Shown in pieces: positions 9,179-18,100 of a stretch of 64,000 nt of DNA (position 1 is the stretch's first letter; the number at the start of each line of letters is the position of its first letter). The notes under the pieces were generated by a model. That model was not told the DNA's origin. It saw only the letters and a list, made by a program, of their open reading frames with translations, and made no database searches. This DNA comes from Mesonia maritima. GTDB lineage: Bacteria > Bacteroidota > Bacteroidia > Flavobacteriales > Flavobacteriaceae. The position numbers and the translations under genes are program-made. The stretch is taken from the NCBI RefSeq assembly GCF_042433895.1, contig NZ_JBHLUA010000003.1, positions 62,001 through 126,000 on the forward strand, read 5' to 3'.

Positions 9179-10092
9179 TGCAGCACAAATACTTAATTTC
9201 CATTATCGGTCCCACTGCTATCGGAAAAACCTCTAAAAGCATTCAGCTGGCAAATTATTTTTCTTCGGAAATTATTTCAGCAGATTCTCGGCAGTTTTTT
9301 AAAGAAATGAAAATTGGTACTGCAGTTCCAACTACGGAAGAATTAGAAGCAATTCCTCATCATTTTATTCAACATATTTCTATTGAAGAAAATTATTCGG
9401 TGGGAGATTTTGAGCGCGATGCAATTCAGAAAATCAATAACTTATTTCAGCAACACGATAAATTATTTTTAGTTGGCGGAAGTGGTTTGTATTTAAAAGC
9501 AATTCACGAAGGTTTAAATGAATTCCCTGAAGTTGATCCAAAAATTAGAACAGCTTTAAATGAAGAATTTCAGCAAAAAGGCATTTTTCCTTTACAAGAA
9601 AAACTGAAAAAATTAGACCCTGAATATGCTAAAAAAGTAGATTTAGAAAATCCGCATAGAGTAATGCGCGCATTAGAAATTTGCTTGGGAAGTTCCCATA
9701 ATTATTCTTATTACCTAAATAAACCTCCCAAAAAAAGAGATTTTAAATCGATTAAAATTGGATTAACGGCAGAGCGCGAAAAAATTTACGAACGAATAGA
9801 ATTGCGGGTAGATTTAATGATGAAAGATGGCTTGTTAGAAGAAGCTAAAAAATTATATGAATATCGGAATTTAAACGCCTTAAATACCGTGGGTTACAAA
9901 GAATTATTTTCTTATTTAGAAGGAAAATATTCTCTCCCCGAAGCTATAAGCGAAATAAAGAAAAATACACGCCGATTTGCAAAACGACAGCTCACTTGGT
10001 TTCGGAAGGATCCCGAAATAAAGTGGTTTAATTATAATAGCAATGTTGAAGAAATAATTAATTATATAGAACAAAAAACATCTTCACAATAA
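9178..10092 (+). CDS. miaA: tRNA dimethylallyltransferase
   Basis: MiaA transfers dimethylallyl to N6 of A37 in tRNAs that read codons starting with U. The 304 residues show the P-loop IIGPTAIGKTSKSIQLA near the N-terminus, the substrate motif IISADSRQFFKEMKIGTAVPT, the active-site Asp in ENYSVGDFERDA, the GGSGLYLKAI motif, and the C-terminal YEYRNLNALNTVGYKELF plus KKNTRRFAKRQLTWFRKDPEIKWF, which are family signatures. Length is normal. It overlaps the end of the channel gene by one base and ends the plus-strand series that began at 3.1 kb. The 60 bases to the convergent response-regulator gene hold no strong terminator hairpin. Confidence 0.96.
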   Translation: MQHKYLISIIGPTAIGKTSKSIQLANYFSSEIISADSRQFFKEMKIGTAVPTTEELEAIPHHFIQHISIEENYSVGDFERDAIQKINNLFQQHDKLFLVGGSGLYLKAIHEGLNEFPEVDPKIRTALNEEFQQKGIFPLQEKLKKLDPEYAKKVDLENPHRVMRALEICLGSSHNYSYYLNKPPKKRDFKSIKIGLTAEREKIYERIELRVDLMMKDGLLEEAKKLYEYRNLNALNTVGYKELFSYLEGKYSLPEAISEIKKNTRRFAKRQLTWFRKDPEIKWFNYNSNVEEIINYIEQKTSSQ

Positions 10093-10152
10093 CCAAGTTG
10101 GCTATTATGAAGAAGTTTTTGAAACTGAAATTGAATTAATTTTAAACTTAGT

Positions 10153-10872
10153 TTACGCGTTTTCTTCTTTGTTGCGAATTACTAAACGGAAACCTTCTCC
10201 GTGAATGTTTAAAATTTCAACGTTTTCATCTTTCTTTAAATACTTACGTAATTTAGCGATGTAAACATCCATACTTCTGGATGTGAAGTAATTATCATCT
10301 CTCCAAATTTTGGTAAGCGCCAACTCACGTGGCATTAAGTCATTTTCGTGTAAAGCCAACAAACGTAAAAGTTCATTTTCTTTAGGCGATAATTTTGCCG
10401 GTTCTTCTTCTCTATAAGTTAAAAAACGAAGTTTAGAGTTTAAATGGAAATCGCCAATATTAAATTCAAATTGCTTACTATCGGCAATGCTATCGGTTGC
10501 TTTACGTTGCATGATAGCTTTAATTTTCATTAATAAAACTTCACTATCAAACGGTTTATTCAAGTAATCGTCTGCTCCTACTTTATAACCTTTTAAAACA
10601 TCTTCTTTCATCGCTTTTGCGGTTAAAAAGATAATAGGAATTTCTTCATTTTTCTCTCGAATTTCCTTCGCCAATGTAAAACCATCTTTGTAAGGCATCA
10701 TTACATCAAGAATACAAAGGTCGAAATCGTCTTTTTTAAACTTTTCAAAACCTTCCATTCCGTTTTTAGCGTGAGTGACTTCATAGTCGTTCATTGCTAA
10801 ATAATCTTTTAAGACAATTCCGAAGTTTGGATCGTCTTCTACTAATAAAATTTTCTTGCTTTCAGTTTCCAT
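10153..10872 (-). CDS. OmpR-family response regulator (RprY-like)
   Basis: A 239-residue transcription factor. The receiver domain has the acidic pocket E12-D13-D14, phospho-acceptor D56 in CILDVMMPYKDGF, T84 in IFLTAKAM and K106 in YLNKPF. The C-terminal winged helix (from about residue 130) ends with ALTKIWRDDNYFTSRSMDVYIAKLRKYLKKDENVEILNIHGEGFRLV, where the recognition helix SRSMDVYIAKLRKYL is typical of OmpR/PhoB. It follows the histidine kinase gene by three bases, so the two form one two-component unit. The target genes are unknown. RprY is the Bacteroides name for the nearest type I know. Confidence 0.95.
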   Translation of the reverse strand: METESKKILLVEDDPNFGIVLKDYLAMNDYEVTHAKNGMEGFEKFKKDDFDLCILDVMMPYKDGFTLAKEIREKNEEIPIIFLTAKAMKEDVLKGYKVGADDYLNKPFDSEVLLMKIKAIMQRKATDSIADSKQFEFNIGDFHLNSKLRFLTYREEEPAKLSPKENELLRLLALHENDLMPRELALTKIWRDDNYFTSRSMDVYIAKLRKYLKKDENVEILNIHGEGFRLVIRNKEENA

Positions 10873-10875
10873 ATA

Positions 10876-12447
10876 TTAAGATATTAGTGGTAATTTAATT
10901 ATAAATGTTGTTCCTTTTCCTTTTTCACTTTGTACCGAAATCGTTCCGTGATGATCGGTTACAATTTGTTTAGCATAAGCCAAACCTAAGCCGTGACCTT
11001 TTACATCGTGAATATCGCCGGTATGTTCTCTATAAAATTTTTCGAATATTTTTTTCTGAACAGAACGACTCATTCCTTTTCCTTGATCACGAATTTTTAA
11101 AATGATATAATTTTTTACGTTTTCAGTATAAATATCAATTTTCGGTGCATCTGGTGAATATTTTACAGCGTTATCTAAAATGTTTACAATAACGTTTGTA
11201 AAATGAGATTCGTTTGCTAAAATTGAACATTTTAAAGCTCCAAAATGCGTTTGAACATAGCCATTTTTATCATCAACGATTAGTTCAACGTGCGTAATAG
11301 CGTCTTCTACAATTTCGTGCAATTTTAGACGCTCTTTTTTAATATTCAGTTCATTTTTTTCAAGCTTAGACATCCGCAAGACATTTTCAACTTGAGCGTG
11401 CATTCTTCTGTTTTCATCCCGAATCATTTTCATATAACGCTGAATCTTTTCAGGATCGCTTGCTATTTTTGGATTTTTAACCGAATCTAATGCCAGATTA
11501 ATCGTTGCGATTGGCGTTTTAAATTCGTGCGTCATATTATTGATAAAATCGGTTTTTATCTGTGAAATTTGACGCTGTTTAATTAATTGTGAAAGTGCGC
11601 TAGAATAAGCTACTACAATAATTAAGGTGAAAATTATACTTAATAAAGACATTAATGCGATAGAAGAAAGTACTTCTTTTTTCTTGTCTTTAAAATTGAT
11701 GTAGAGTTTGTAATTGGTATTAGGCGATTTAAAAATTGGAATACCGTAAGTAGTTGATGTATTTTTAAGTTCGAAATCTTCAGATTTTACTTTGGTAGCT
11801 AAAAAATCGCTATAAATTCCAAAATCATAATTAGATTTAATATCGCGCGCGCTAAGTTGTGCATCGATTAATGCAGTTACGGTAGCAGTATCAATTCGTT
11901 TATAAATAGGAAGTTGTGATGCTTTTTCTTTTATGGCATCTAATAAATAATATTTTTCGTCTTCTTTTAAACGCGAAATTCGCTGAAATTTTTCTTCAGC
12001 ACTTAAATTTGCCGGCGCATCGATCTGATCATTTCTAAGAATTCTTGTGACTTTTACTTCCTTTTTAGTCAATTTTTTAAAATCGATACTATCTTTATTT
12101 CCACTTAAAAACGAAGATGCTAATTTATAATCTTCTTGCAGAATACTGTTTGAATAGAAAAAAGTTTCGTTGGTAAGTTGATCTTGTTTTATCTGAAAAA
12201 GCTCGCTAAGTCTTGCGCTTGTTGGTTTTGAAGAATCTGCTACTGTAGCATATTGCACGTAATACTTATCAATTTCTTGCTTTTCAATTTGATCGGCAAC
12301 ATTAATAAGAACCTGTTTCGCATTATATGAAAATTGTTCTTCGTTACTTTCTACTGTATTTTTGATCCAATAGCCTTGTACGAAAATAATTCCTATTAAC
12401 GAAAGGCTCATCAACAGTATGAGGAGTAAGAATAACTTTTTGTTCAT
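10876..12447 (-). CDS. Membrane sensor histidine kinase (RprX-like)
   Basis: The 523 residues comprise a first membrane segment (about 5-27), a periplasmic sensor region of roughly 230 residues with no domain I recognise, a second membrane segment (about 260-285), then the kinase core. H307 in FINNMTHEFKTPIATI is the phosphorylation site. The ATPase domain has the N box FTNVIVNILDNAVKYSPD, G1 IRDQGKGMS, an F box with EKFYREHTGD, and G2 GHGLGLAYAKQIV, ending in GKGTTFIIKLPL. It partners the response regulator three bases downstream. No HAMP domain is evident. A TACTTTTG promoter box lies five bases before its ATG. Confidence 0.95.
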   Translation of the reverse strand: MNKKLFLLLILLMSLSLIGIIFVQGYWIKNTVESNEEQFSYNAKQVLINVADQIEKQEIDKYYVQYATVADSSKPTSARLSELFQIKQDQLTNETFFYSNSILQEDYKLASSFLSGNKDSIDFKKLTKKEVKVTRILRNDQIDAPANLSAEEKFQRISRLKEDEKYYLLDAIKEKASQLPIYKRIDTATVTALIDAQLSARDIKSNYDFGIYSDFLATKVKSEDFELKNTSTTYGIPIFKSPNTNYKLYINFKDKKKEVLSSIALMSLLSIIFTLIIVVAYSSALSQLIKQRQISQIKTDFINNMTHEFKTPIATINLALDSVKNPKIASDPEKIQRYMKMIRDENRRMHAQVENVLRMSKLEKNELNIKKERLKLHEIVEDAITHVELIVDDKNGYVQTHFGALKCSILANESHFTNVIVNILDNAVKYSPDAPKIDIYTENVKNYIILKIRDQGKGMSRSVQKKIFEKFYREHTGDIHDVKGHGLGLAYAKQIVTDHHGTISVQSEKGKGTTFIIKLPLIS

Positions 12448-12452
12448 GCCCT

Positions 12453-12460
12453 CAAAAGTA
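12453..12460 (-). promoter_or_regulatory. -7 promoter box (TACTTTTG) of the two-component operon
   Basis: On the minus strand TACTTTTG is separated from the ATG of the kinase gene (12447) by only AGGGC. A transcript starting four to six bases after the box would begin at or next to the start codon, so the mRNA would be leaderless or nearly so. No TTG at a standard distance was found. Confidence 0.55.
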
Positions 12461-12505
12461 AGATTTTAACATTTAGATTTTAAACGGTTTAACCAAATGT
12501 TAACA

Positions 12506-13096
12506 TTAAGCGATACCTTTATTTAAAAGGCGTTCGTGAAGATTTGTGACTTGGGCTTTTGTGCTTTCTAAGTCGGTATTTTCAATTACAAAATCGGCTA
12601 GTTTTTCTTTCTTTTCATCACTCCATTGATTATTCATTCGTGCTTTTATTGCTTCTTCAGATGAATTATCACGTTTTTTTAAGCGCTGAATTTTGATTTT
12701 TTGTGGAGCTTTTACCAATATGGAATAATCGCAATCTTTATAACCGTCTTTTTCAAAAAGAATAGCAGCTTCATATAAAACGTAAGGAGAATCTTGTTTT
12801 TTTACCCAAGAATGGAAATGTTTTTTTACTTCCGGATGAATAATAGCATTTAAAGATTCCAATAAATTTTTATCTGAAAAAACTTTAGAAGCGATCCATT
12901 TTCTGTTGGGCAGATTTTCAGAATAAGCTTCTTCTCCTAATAATTCAGAAATCTTTTTTTTAATGATTTTAGAAGTTTCCATCAACTTTTTGGCTTCATC
13001 ATCGGCAATGTAAACCGGAATCCCTAGTTTTTGAAACATTTTTGCAACGGTTGTTTTTCCGCTACCAATTCCGCCAGTTAAGCCAACAATCATCAT
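12506..13096 (-). CDS. coaE: Dephospho-CoA kinase
   Basis: CoaE phosphorylates the 3'-hydroxyl of dephospho-CoA, the last step of coenzyme A synthesis. The 196 residues start with the P-loop VGLTGGIGSGKTTVAKMF and continue with the CoA-binding region IPVYIADDEAKKLM, LNAIIHPEVKKHF and the lid segment RLKKRDNSSEEAIKARMNNQWSDEEKK-like (RMNNQWSDEKKEKLADFVIENT). Two consecutive Met codons are possible starts (13096 or 13093); the reading frame overlaps the YbbR-like gene's stop by up to four bases. coaBC, an earlier step of the same pathway, lies separately at 24-25 kb. Confidence 0.95.
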   Translation of the reverse strand: MMIVGLTGGIGSGKTTVAKMFQKLGIPVYIADDEAKKLMETSKIIKKKISELLGEEAYSENLPNRKWIASKVFSDKNLLESLNAIIHPEVKKHFHSWVKKQDSPYVLYEAAILFEKDGYKDCDYSILVKAPQKIKIQRLKKRDNSSEEAIKARMNNQWSDEKKEKLADFVIENTDLESTKAQVTNLHERLLNKGIA

Positions 13097-14046
13097 TTTT
13101 TAATTACAAATTGAACTTTATTAATATTTAATCGGCTAGCGCTAATAAATTCAGGTTTTTTCACCAATTTAGGAATAAGAAAATTTTGTTCATTCTGAAG
13201 TTCAGAAAAATCACAAACTACTCTAAAATCATTTTGAGAAATCGCTTCAAACTTTTGTAAACTTACCGTGAATACAACTACGGCTTTCTTCGGAAAAATG
13301 CTCACTTCTCGATTTTCTGGACTATTTATAAGTTCAATAGGAACTTCAATTTTTCCTTCGGTGAATTTTTCTACCGCTAATTTGTAATCTACTTTGGTTT
13401 TATAAAAACTTAAATTTTTAAATTTTGTAGTGTCAATTGCAATGCTTCCGTTCAAGGTGTCACTTACATTTTTCAACACTAAATCTTCCGTAAATAATTG
13501 CTGAATAGTATCTAATACTTTTTCCGGCCCGCTAATTTTAATAGAATCGGGAATTAATTTCAATTGCTCTTCAGAAGAATAACCAGGTGCAAAAGAAATA
13601 TCAATACTCGGATTAATCTTTACGGTTTTCACCGCTTTTTGCTGAAATGGAATAACGATTGTATCTTGCAAAAATTTTATTCTTTCCACATTTAATTCTA
13701 TTTCTTTCGCAATAGAATCTTGTTGCTTTCTTACAATATATAAAAGTTTTTTATTGGCCTGCGGAAGTTTTTCTAAATCTACTTTTACAGCAGGTTTAAA
13801 AAGTTGAAACCACGCTAAACCGAAACCGTTTTCTTGAATTCTCAATCGAAGATTTGCCTTTTCTTTTTCAAGCAATTTATCTTTCGGTAAATTTTGAAAA
13901 ACTAAAGGAACGCTAACAGTTTTTTCATAGGTTTTAGAAAACTGAACTACAATCCAAATAAAAACCGCAAATACTAAAAAAAACAAGAAAGCTTTAAAGT
14001 TTTTTCGTTTAAAGGGAAATTTAGGAAAGCGTTTTATTGATCGCAT
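13093..14046 (-). CDS. YbbR-like domain-containing membrane-anchored protein
   Basis: A 317-residue protein with a basic N-terminus (RSIKRFPKFPFKRKNFKAF) and one membrane segment (about residues 22-40, FLFFLVFAVFIWIVVQFSK), followed by an extracytoplasmic beta-rich region with the YbbR-like repeats: VPLVFQNLPKDKLL, PSIDISFAPGYSSEEQLKLIPDSIKISGPEKVLDTI and EVPIELINSPENREVSIFPKKAVVVF. The GP at I-S-G-P is the usual YbbR turn. In other bacteria YbbR proteins are linked to c-di-AMP cyclase regulation, but no cyclase gene is next to it here, and I do not assign that role. It sits in an operon between the glycosyltransferase (four bases) and coaE (overlap). Confidence 0.8.
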   Translation of the reverse strand: MRSIKRFPKFPFKRKNFKAFLFFLVFAVFIWIVVQFSKTYEKTVSVPLVFQNLPKDKLLEKEKANLRLRIQENGFGLAWFQLFKPAVKVDLEKLPQANKKLLYIVRKQQDSIAKEIELNVERIKFLQDTIVIPFQQKAVKTVKINPSIDISFAPGYSSEEQLKLIPDSIKISGPEKVLDTIQQLFTEDLVLKNVSDTLNGSIAIDTTKFKNLSFYKTKVDYKLAVEKFTEGKIEVPIELINSPENREVSIFPKKAVVVFTVSLQKFEAISQNDFRVVCDFSELQNEQNFLIPKLVKKPEFISASRLNINKVQFVIKK

Positions 14047-14050
14047 TTAA

Positions 14051-15052
14051 TTAATGAAAAAACAGGTTAGGAAAAGTTTTTTTTGGGTTTTTGCCCAATA
14101 TTCTAATATAATAGGTAGATTTTAAAAAGCCAAAGCCATACCCAAAAAATTGAATTAACGTTGCTCTAAAAACCAACAAGCCAATGGTGGTTCGTTTGGT
14201 TTTAATAGTTGCCCAAATACATAGTAAAAGTAAGTAAAAAAAATATAAGCTAATGGGAAGTAAAATTCCGAATAAAGCAGCTGCTACAGAAGCAATTAAT
14301 CCAATTAAAAATAAGCTAGGAAACCAAAAAACAAGACTTGATGTTTCCGGATGCCAAGTATTTAAAATTACACGAACTATTCCAAATTTATGAACTTGTT
14401 GATAAAATTTTTGCCAGCTTATTCTTCTTTTATGATATACATAAGCGTTTTTTATAAGACGCGTTTGAAATCCATTTTTTTTAATTCGAATTGCTAAATC
14501 GGGATCTTCTCCGGGATGAATTTTTCCAAAACCTTGCGTAGCTTCAAAAGCTTTTTTGGAAATTCCCATGTTGAAACTTCGTGGCTCGAAATTCTTAACG
14601 GCTTTTTTATTCCCACGTATTCCGCCGGTTGTTAAAAAGGAAGTCATTACAAAATTTATAGCTTTTTGAATATCACTGAAATTTTTATCAGCTTCATCTG
14701 GACCACCAAAGCAATCAACATAATTTTCAGTTAAAAAATCATTCACCAATTCCAAGTAATTCTCCGGTAAAACCACATCACTATCTAATACGATAAAATA
14801 GTTTCCGCTTGCTTTTCTCATTCCGAAATTTCGAGAATCCCCAGGACCTGAGTTTTCCTTTTTCAGATAAGTAATCGTAAGATCATCTTGAAATTGAGCA
14901 ATCACTTCTTCAGAAGAAATAGATGAACCGTCTTCAACAATTACAATCTCAAATGCAATGTTTGTTTTTAAATTTTTAAAACTCGCCAGTAATTCTTCAA
15001 TTTCATTAGGGCGATTATAAACCGGTATTATAAAACTATAGGATATTTTCAC
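14051..15052 (-). CDS. Family 2 glycosyltransferase, membrane-associated
   Basis: From the preferred GTG at 15052 the protein has 333 residues and starts KISYSFIIPVYNRPNEIEELLASF, the classic GT-A nucleotide-binding start. It has the metal-binding DSD (VLDSDVVLPENYLE), the acceptor motif GGPDEAD and the catalytic region HPGEDPDLAIRIKKNGFQTRLIKNAYVYHKRR. Near the C-terminus are two or three membrane segments (LVFWFPSLFLIGLIASVAAALFG, LYFFYLLLLCIWATI). The acceptor is unknown; cell-surface polysaccharide or lipid is inferred. An upstream start at 15082 would place the first codons inside a terminator stem and a promoter box, so I reject it. First gene of the GT-YbbR-coaE operon. Confidence 0.85.
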   Translation of the reverse strand: MKISYSFIIPVYNRPNEIEELLASFKNLKTNIAFEIVIVEDGSSISSEEVIAQFQDDLTITYLKKENSGPGDSRNFGMRKASGNYFIVLDSDVVLPENYLELVNDFLTENYVDCFGGPDEADKNFSDIQKAINFVMTSFLTTGGIRGNKKAVKNFEPRSFNMGISKKAFEATQGFGKIHPGEDPDLAIRIKKNGFQTRLIKNAYVYHKRRISWQKFYQQVHKFGIVRVILNTWHPETSSLVFWFPSLFLIGLIASVAAALFGILLPISLYFFYLLLLCIWATIKTKRTTIGLLVFRATLIQFFGYGFGFLKSTYYIRILGKNPKKTFPNLFFH

Positions 15053-15056
15053 AGCG

Positions 15057-15064
15057 CAAAAATA
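15057..15064 (-). promoter_or_regulatory. -7 promoter box (TATTTTTG) of the glycosyltransferase operon
   Basis: TATTTTTG on the minus strand is followed by CGCT and then the GTG start at 15052. A possible TTTG -33 element lies only 15 bases upstream, inside the terminator stem of the preceding gene. The geometry implies a leaderless mRNA and a promoter packed into a terminator. Confidence 0.5.
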
Positions 15065-15073
15065 AACAAAGAA

Positions 15074-15102
15074 AAATCCCAAAGCTATAAACTTTGGGAT
15101 TT
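15074..15102 (-). terminator. Rho-independent terminator of the giant T9SS gene
   Basis: Perfect 11-base stem (AAATCCCAAAG with CTTTGGGATTT) around a seven-base loop, followed on the minus strand by a T-rich run (TTTTTCTTTG). It lies 27 bases after the stop codon at 15129. Confidence 0.85.
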
Positions 15103-15128
15103 TACTAAATAAAGTATATAAGATTAAC

Positions 15129-18100
15129 TTATTCCTTAATTATTCTAAAAGTTTTAGAGCTATCATTAATAGTTACTTTTAATAAGTAAGTACCAGATGA
15201 TAAACCAGATAAGTCAAGCTGCGTCTGAGTGCTATTAGGAGAAAGTGTTTTTACTTTCTGACCTAATAAACTAAACAACTCAAGTTGCTCAACATTACTT
15301 TTAGCTGAAATTGTCAAGTTCGATTTCACTGGGTTTGGATATAATGATAAACTTTGGAAAGCTATATCATTAACACCTAAACCTTTCTCAGTAATGAAGT
15401 CTAGAACTGATGACCAATCACTAACATTTGCATTTCCACAATCACTTTTAATGTAAAAATCATAAGATATATTACTTAAAAGACCAGTTACTTTTACTGA
15501 ATTAGTTCCAGATTGCAAGTATCCTTCAGCAACAGGTGTATTAGTAGAAGGATCCCCTCCATTTGCAACTACCTTCCAAACATAGCCTGTAGTTTGCTCT
15601 GCTGGGTTAGTCCAACTAAAAGTTGCAGAATTCTCTGTTACATTATCAGTTGCTATAGCAGTAGGTACACCACATGGCCCCACTTTCGTAGTAAAATTAA
15701 CAACTGCAGACCAACCGCCAATATTACCATCACCGCAATTAGATTGTAAATAAAAGTCATATTTAGTTTTCGAAGATAAGCCTGAAACAGTTAAAGTAGT
15801 TGTACCATTAGGCACACTTCCTTGCTTTACAGGTGTATCCGTAGAGGGATCATCGCCATCTACCATCACAACCCAATTATAGCCATCTGATTCGTCAACT
15901 GATATCAACCATTGGAAATCAGCAGTAGTAGCTGTTACTCCTGTATTAATGGCAGTTGGAGGCACACAAGGCCCAAAATCAGTTTTAAAGTCAACCATTA
16001 TTGACCATTCACTTAGATTCCCATTTCCACAATTACTACGAACATAAAAATCATAGTCAGTATTATCGTCTAAACCAGTTACATTTGCTATAGTTATTCC
16101 CGAAGCTACAGAACCTGCGGTAAAAGGAGAATTTGTGTTAGGATCATCTCCATCTGCCATTACTACCCAATTGTAACCTTCACTTTCATCAGCCGAAACA
16201 TCCCAAGTAAATTCAGCTGTAGAATCTGAAATAGCAGTATTTTGGACATTTGTTGGTGCTGCACACGGTGGATAGGTTGTAAAATCAAAAACTAAACTCC
16301 AACGACTTAGATCACCCGCTCCACAATCAGATTTCACATAGAAATCATAATCAGTATCAGCACTTAAACCTGTAACATTCGCTGTTAATGTTCCTGCTGG
16401 AACTGATCCACTAGCAACAGGCGTATCTACATTTGGATCATCTCCATCTGCCATTACTACCCAGTTGTAACCATTGGTTGCAGTAGGTTCTGCATCCCAA
16501 CTAAAGTCTGCTGTAGTAGCGGTATAAGAGTTTAACTGAATATTTATTGGATCAAAACAAGTTGGCAGTTCATCAATTCTAACATCATCTATTGCAATAT
16601 CTCCGTAAAATGTATTACCCGTAGGTCCTTCTAAAGATCTAAATCTTAATTTCACAGTATTGTTACTAACGTGAGAAGTTAAATCAAAAATATGTTCTTC
16701 CCAAGCTGCACTTCCTGAATTGATTACTCCTACTTGATTCCAGGTTGTTCCATCATATACATCAATGTATAATTCGTTAGCTGGCGAATACCCCTGTGTA
16801 CACATAAACATATAAAAACTTAAACTTGGTGTGGTAAGAGTACTTACATCTACAAGTGGCATTTCTAAAATTGCAGCAGTTCCAGCGCTGGTGTCAGTCA
16901 TATCTACAGCCGCAAAACTACCAGAATTACCGGTATGGTCATCAGGAGTAGCTGAACAACCTGTTGTGTTCCAAGTAAAACCTTCTTGAAAATCCCAATC
17001 CCCTGCCGAATCTTGACTCCAACAATTCGGTATAGAAGTGCTATCAAAATTTTCTACATACGGAGCTGGAAATGTAGCGCACGGAGTTTGAAAATCTAGA
17101 CCAGAAGCCCAATCACTTTCATCCCCACCACCACAATCTGATTTTACATAAAAATCATAATCTGTACTTGCACTTAATCCAGTTACATTCGCGCTGGTGG
17201 TTCCAGCTGGAGTAGTTCCACTTGCAATTGGGGTACCTGTATTAGGATCGTCTCCATCTGCCATTACTACCCAAATATAGCCATTTGTTGCAGTAGTTTC
17301 AGCATCCCAACTAAAGTCTGCTGTGTTACCTGTAGTATTTGTAACTTGAACGTTTGTAGGTGAAAAACAAGTTGGCATTTCACCTAAACTTATATCATCT
17401 AGCGAAATATCACTTTCATAATCATTTCCACGAATAGCTCTAAAACGAACCTGAATTGTTCCTGTATAAGAAGATAAATCTACAATTTTTTCAATCCAAG
17501 GATCAGCTTGAGCTGTTTGTTGAGTTCCAACCAAAGGAGGCATAACATCGTTATTCCAAGAATTTCCCGCATAAACGTCTACGTGCAATTCACCCATATC
17601 ACCAGGAGTATCCCCATTAAACATATGGTAATAAAACATTAAAGCAGGGGCTGTTAAAGAACTCACATCAATGGTAGGACTATATAGTTCAGCTACATCT
17701 CCTGCTGAACCGCTAGATCCTTCAGTAAAGAAAAAGTTTGTTCCACTATATGCTTGATTTGGTCCTGTATCACTAGATGGTGTATCATCATCACTAATAT
17801 CCCATCCGTAAGATGTTTGGACAGTGTACCAACATTCAGACTCATTAAAAGTAGTAGTAGCATTATGAATCTCAACATCATCAAAAAATGGTGCATTTAT
17901 AATTGCACATTCGGTTGTAAAATTAGCTTTAGAAGACCAATCACTTAAATCACCATTTCCACAATCTGCTCTAACATAAAAATCATAATCAGTAGAAGAA
18001 TTTAAACCAGATACAACTACTCGATTATTTGCAGCAGTTGTACTTCCACTTGCTACAGGTGTATCGGTTAGTGGGTCGTCTCCATCAGCCATTACAACCC

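Noticed and set aside
10093..10152. Terminator between miaA and the response regulator
   Set aside because: Only weak pairs (AGTTT/AAACT and CCAA/TTGG) with no good T run; not enough for a call.
15060..15082. Longer glycosyltransferase start at 15082 (MGFFFVYFCA...)
   Set aside because: Those codons lie over a terminator stem and the -7 promoter box; the family normally begins a few residues before the IIPVYN strand, which fits GTG at 15052.
17693..17948. Short open frames on both strands inside the giant T9SS gene
   Set aside because: They overlap the clearly coding sequence in other frames, have no start context, and show no recognisable protein features.
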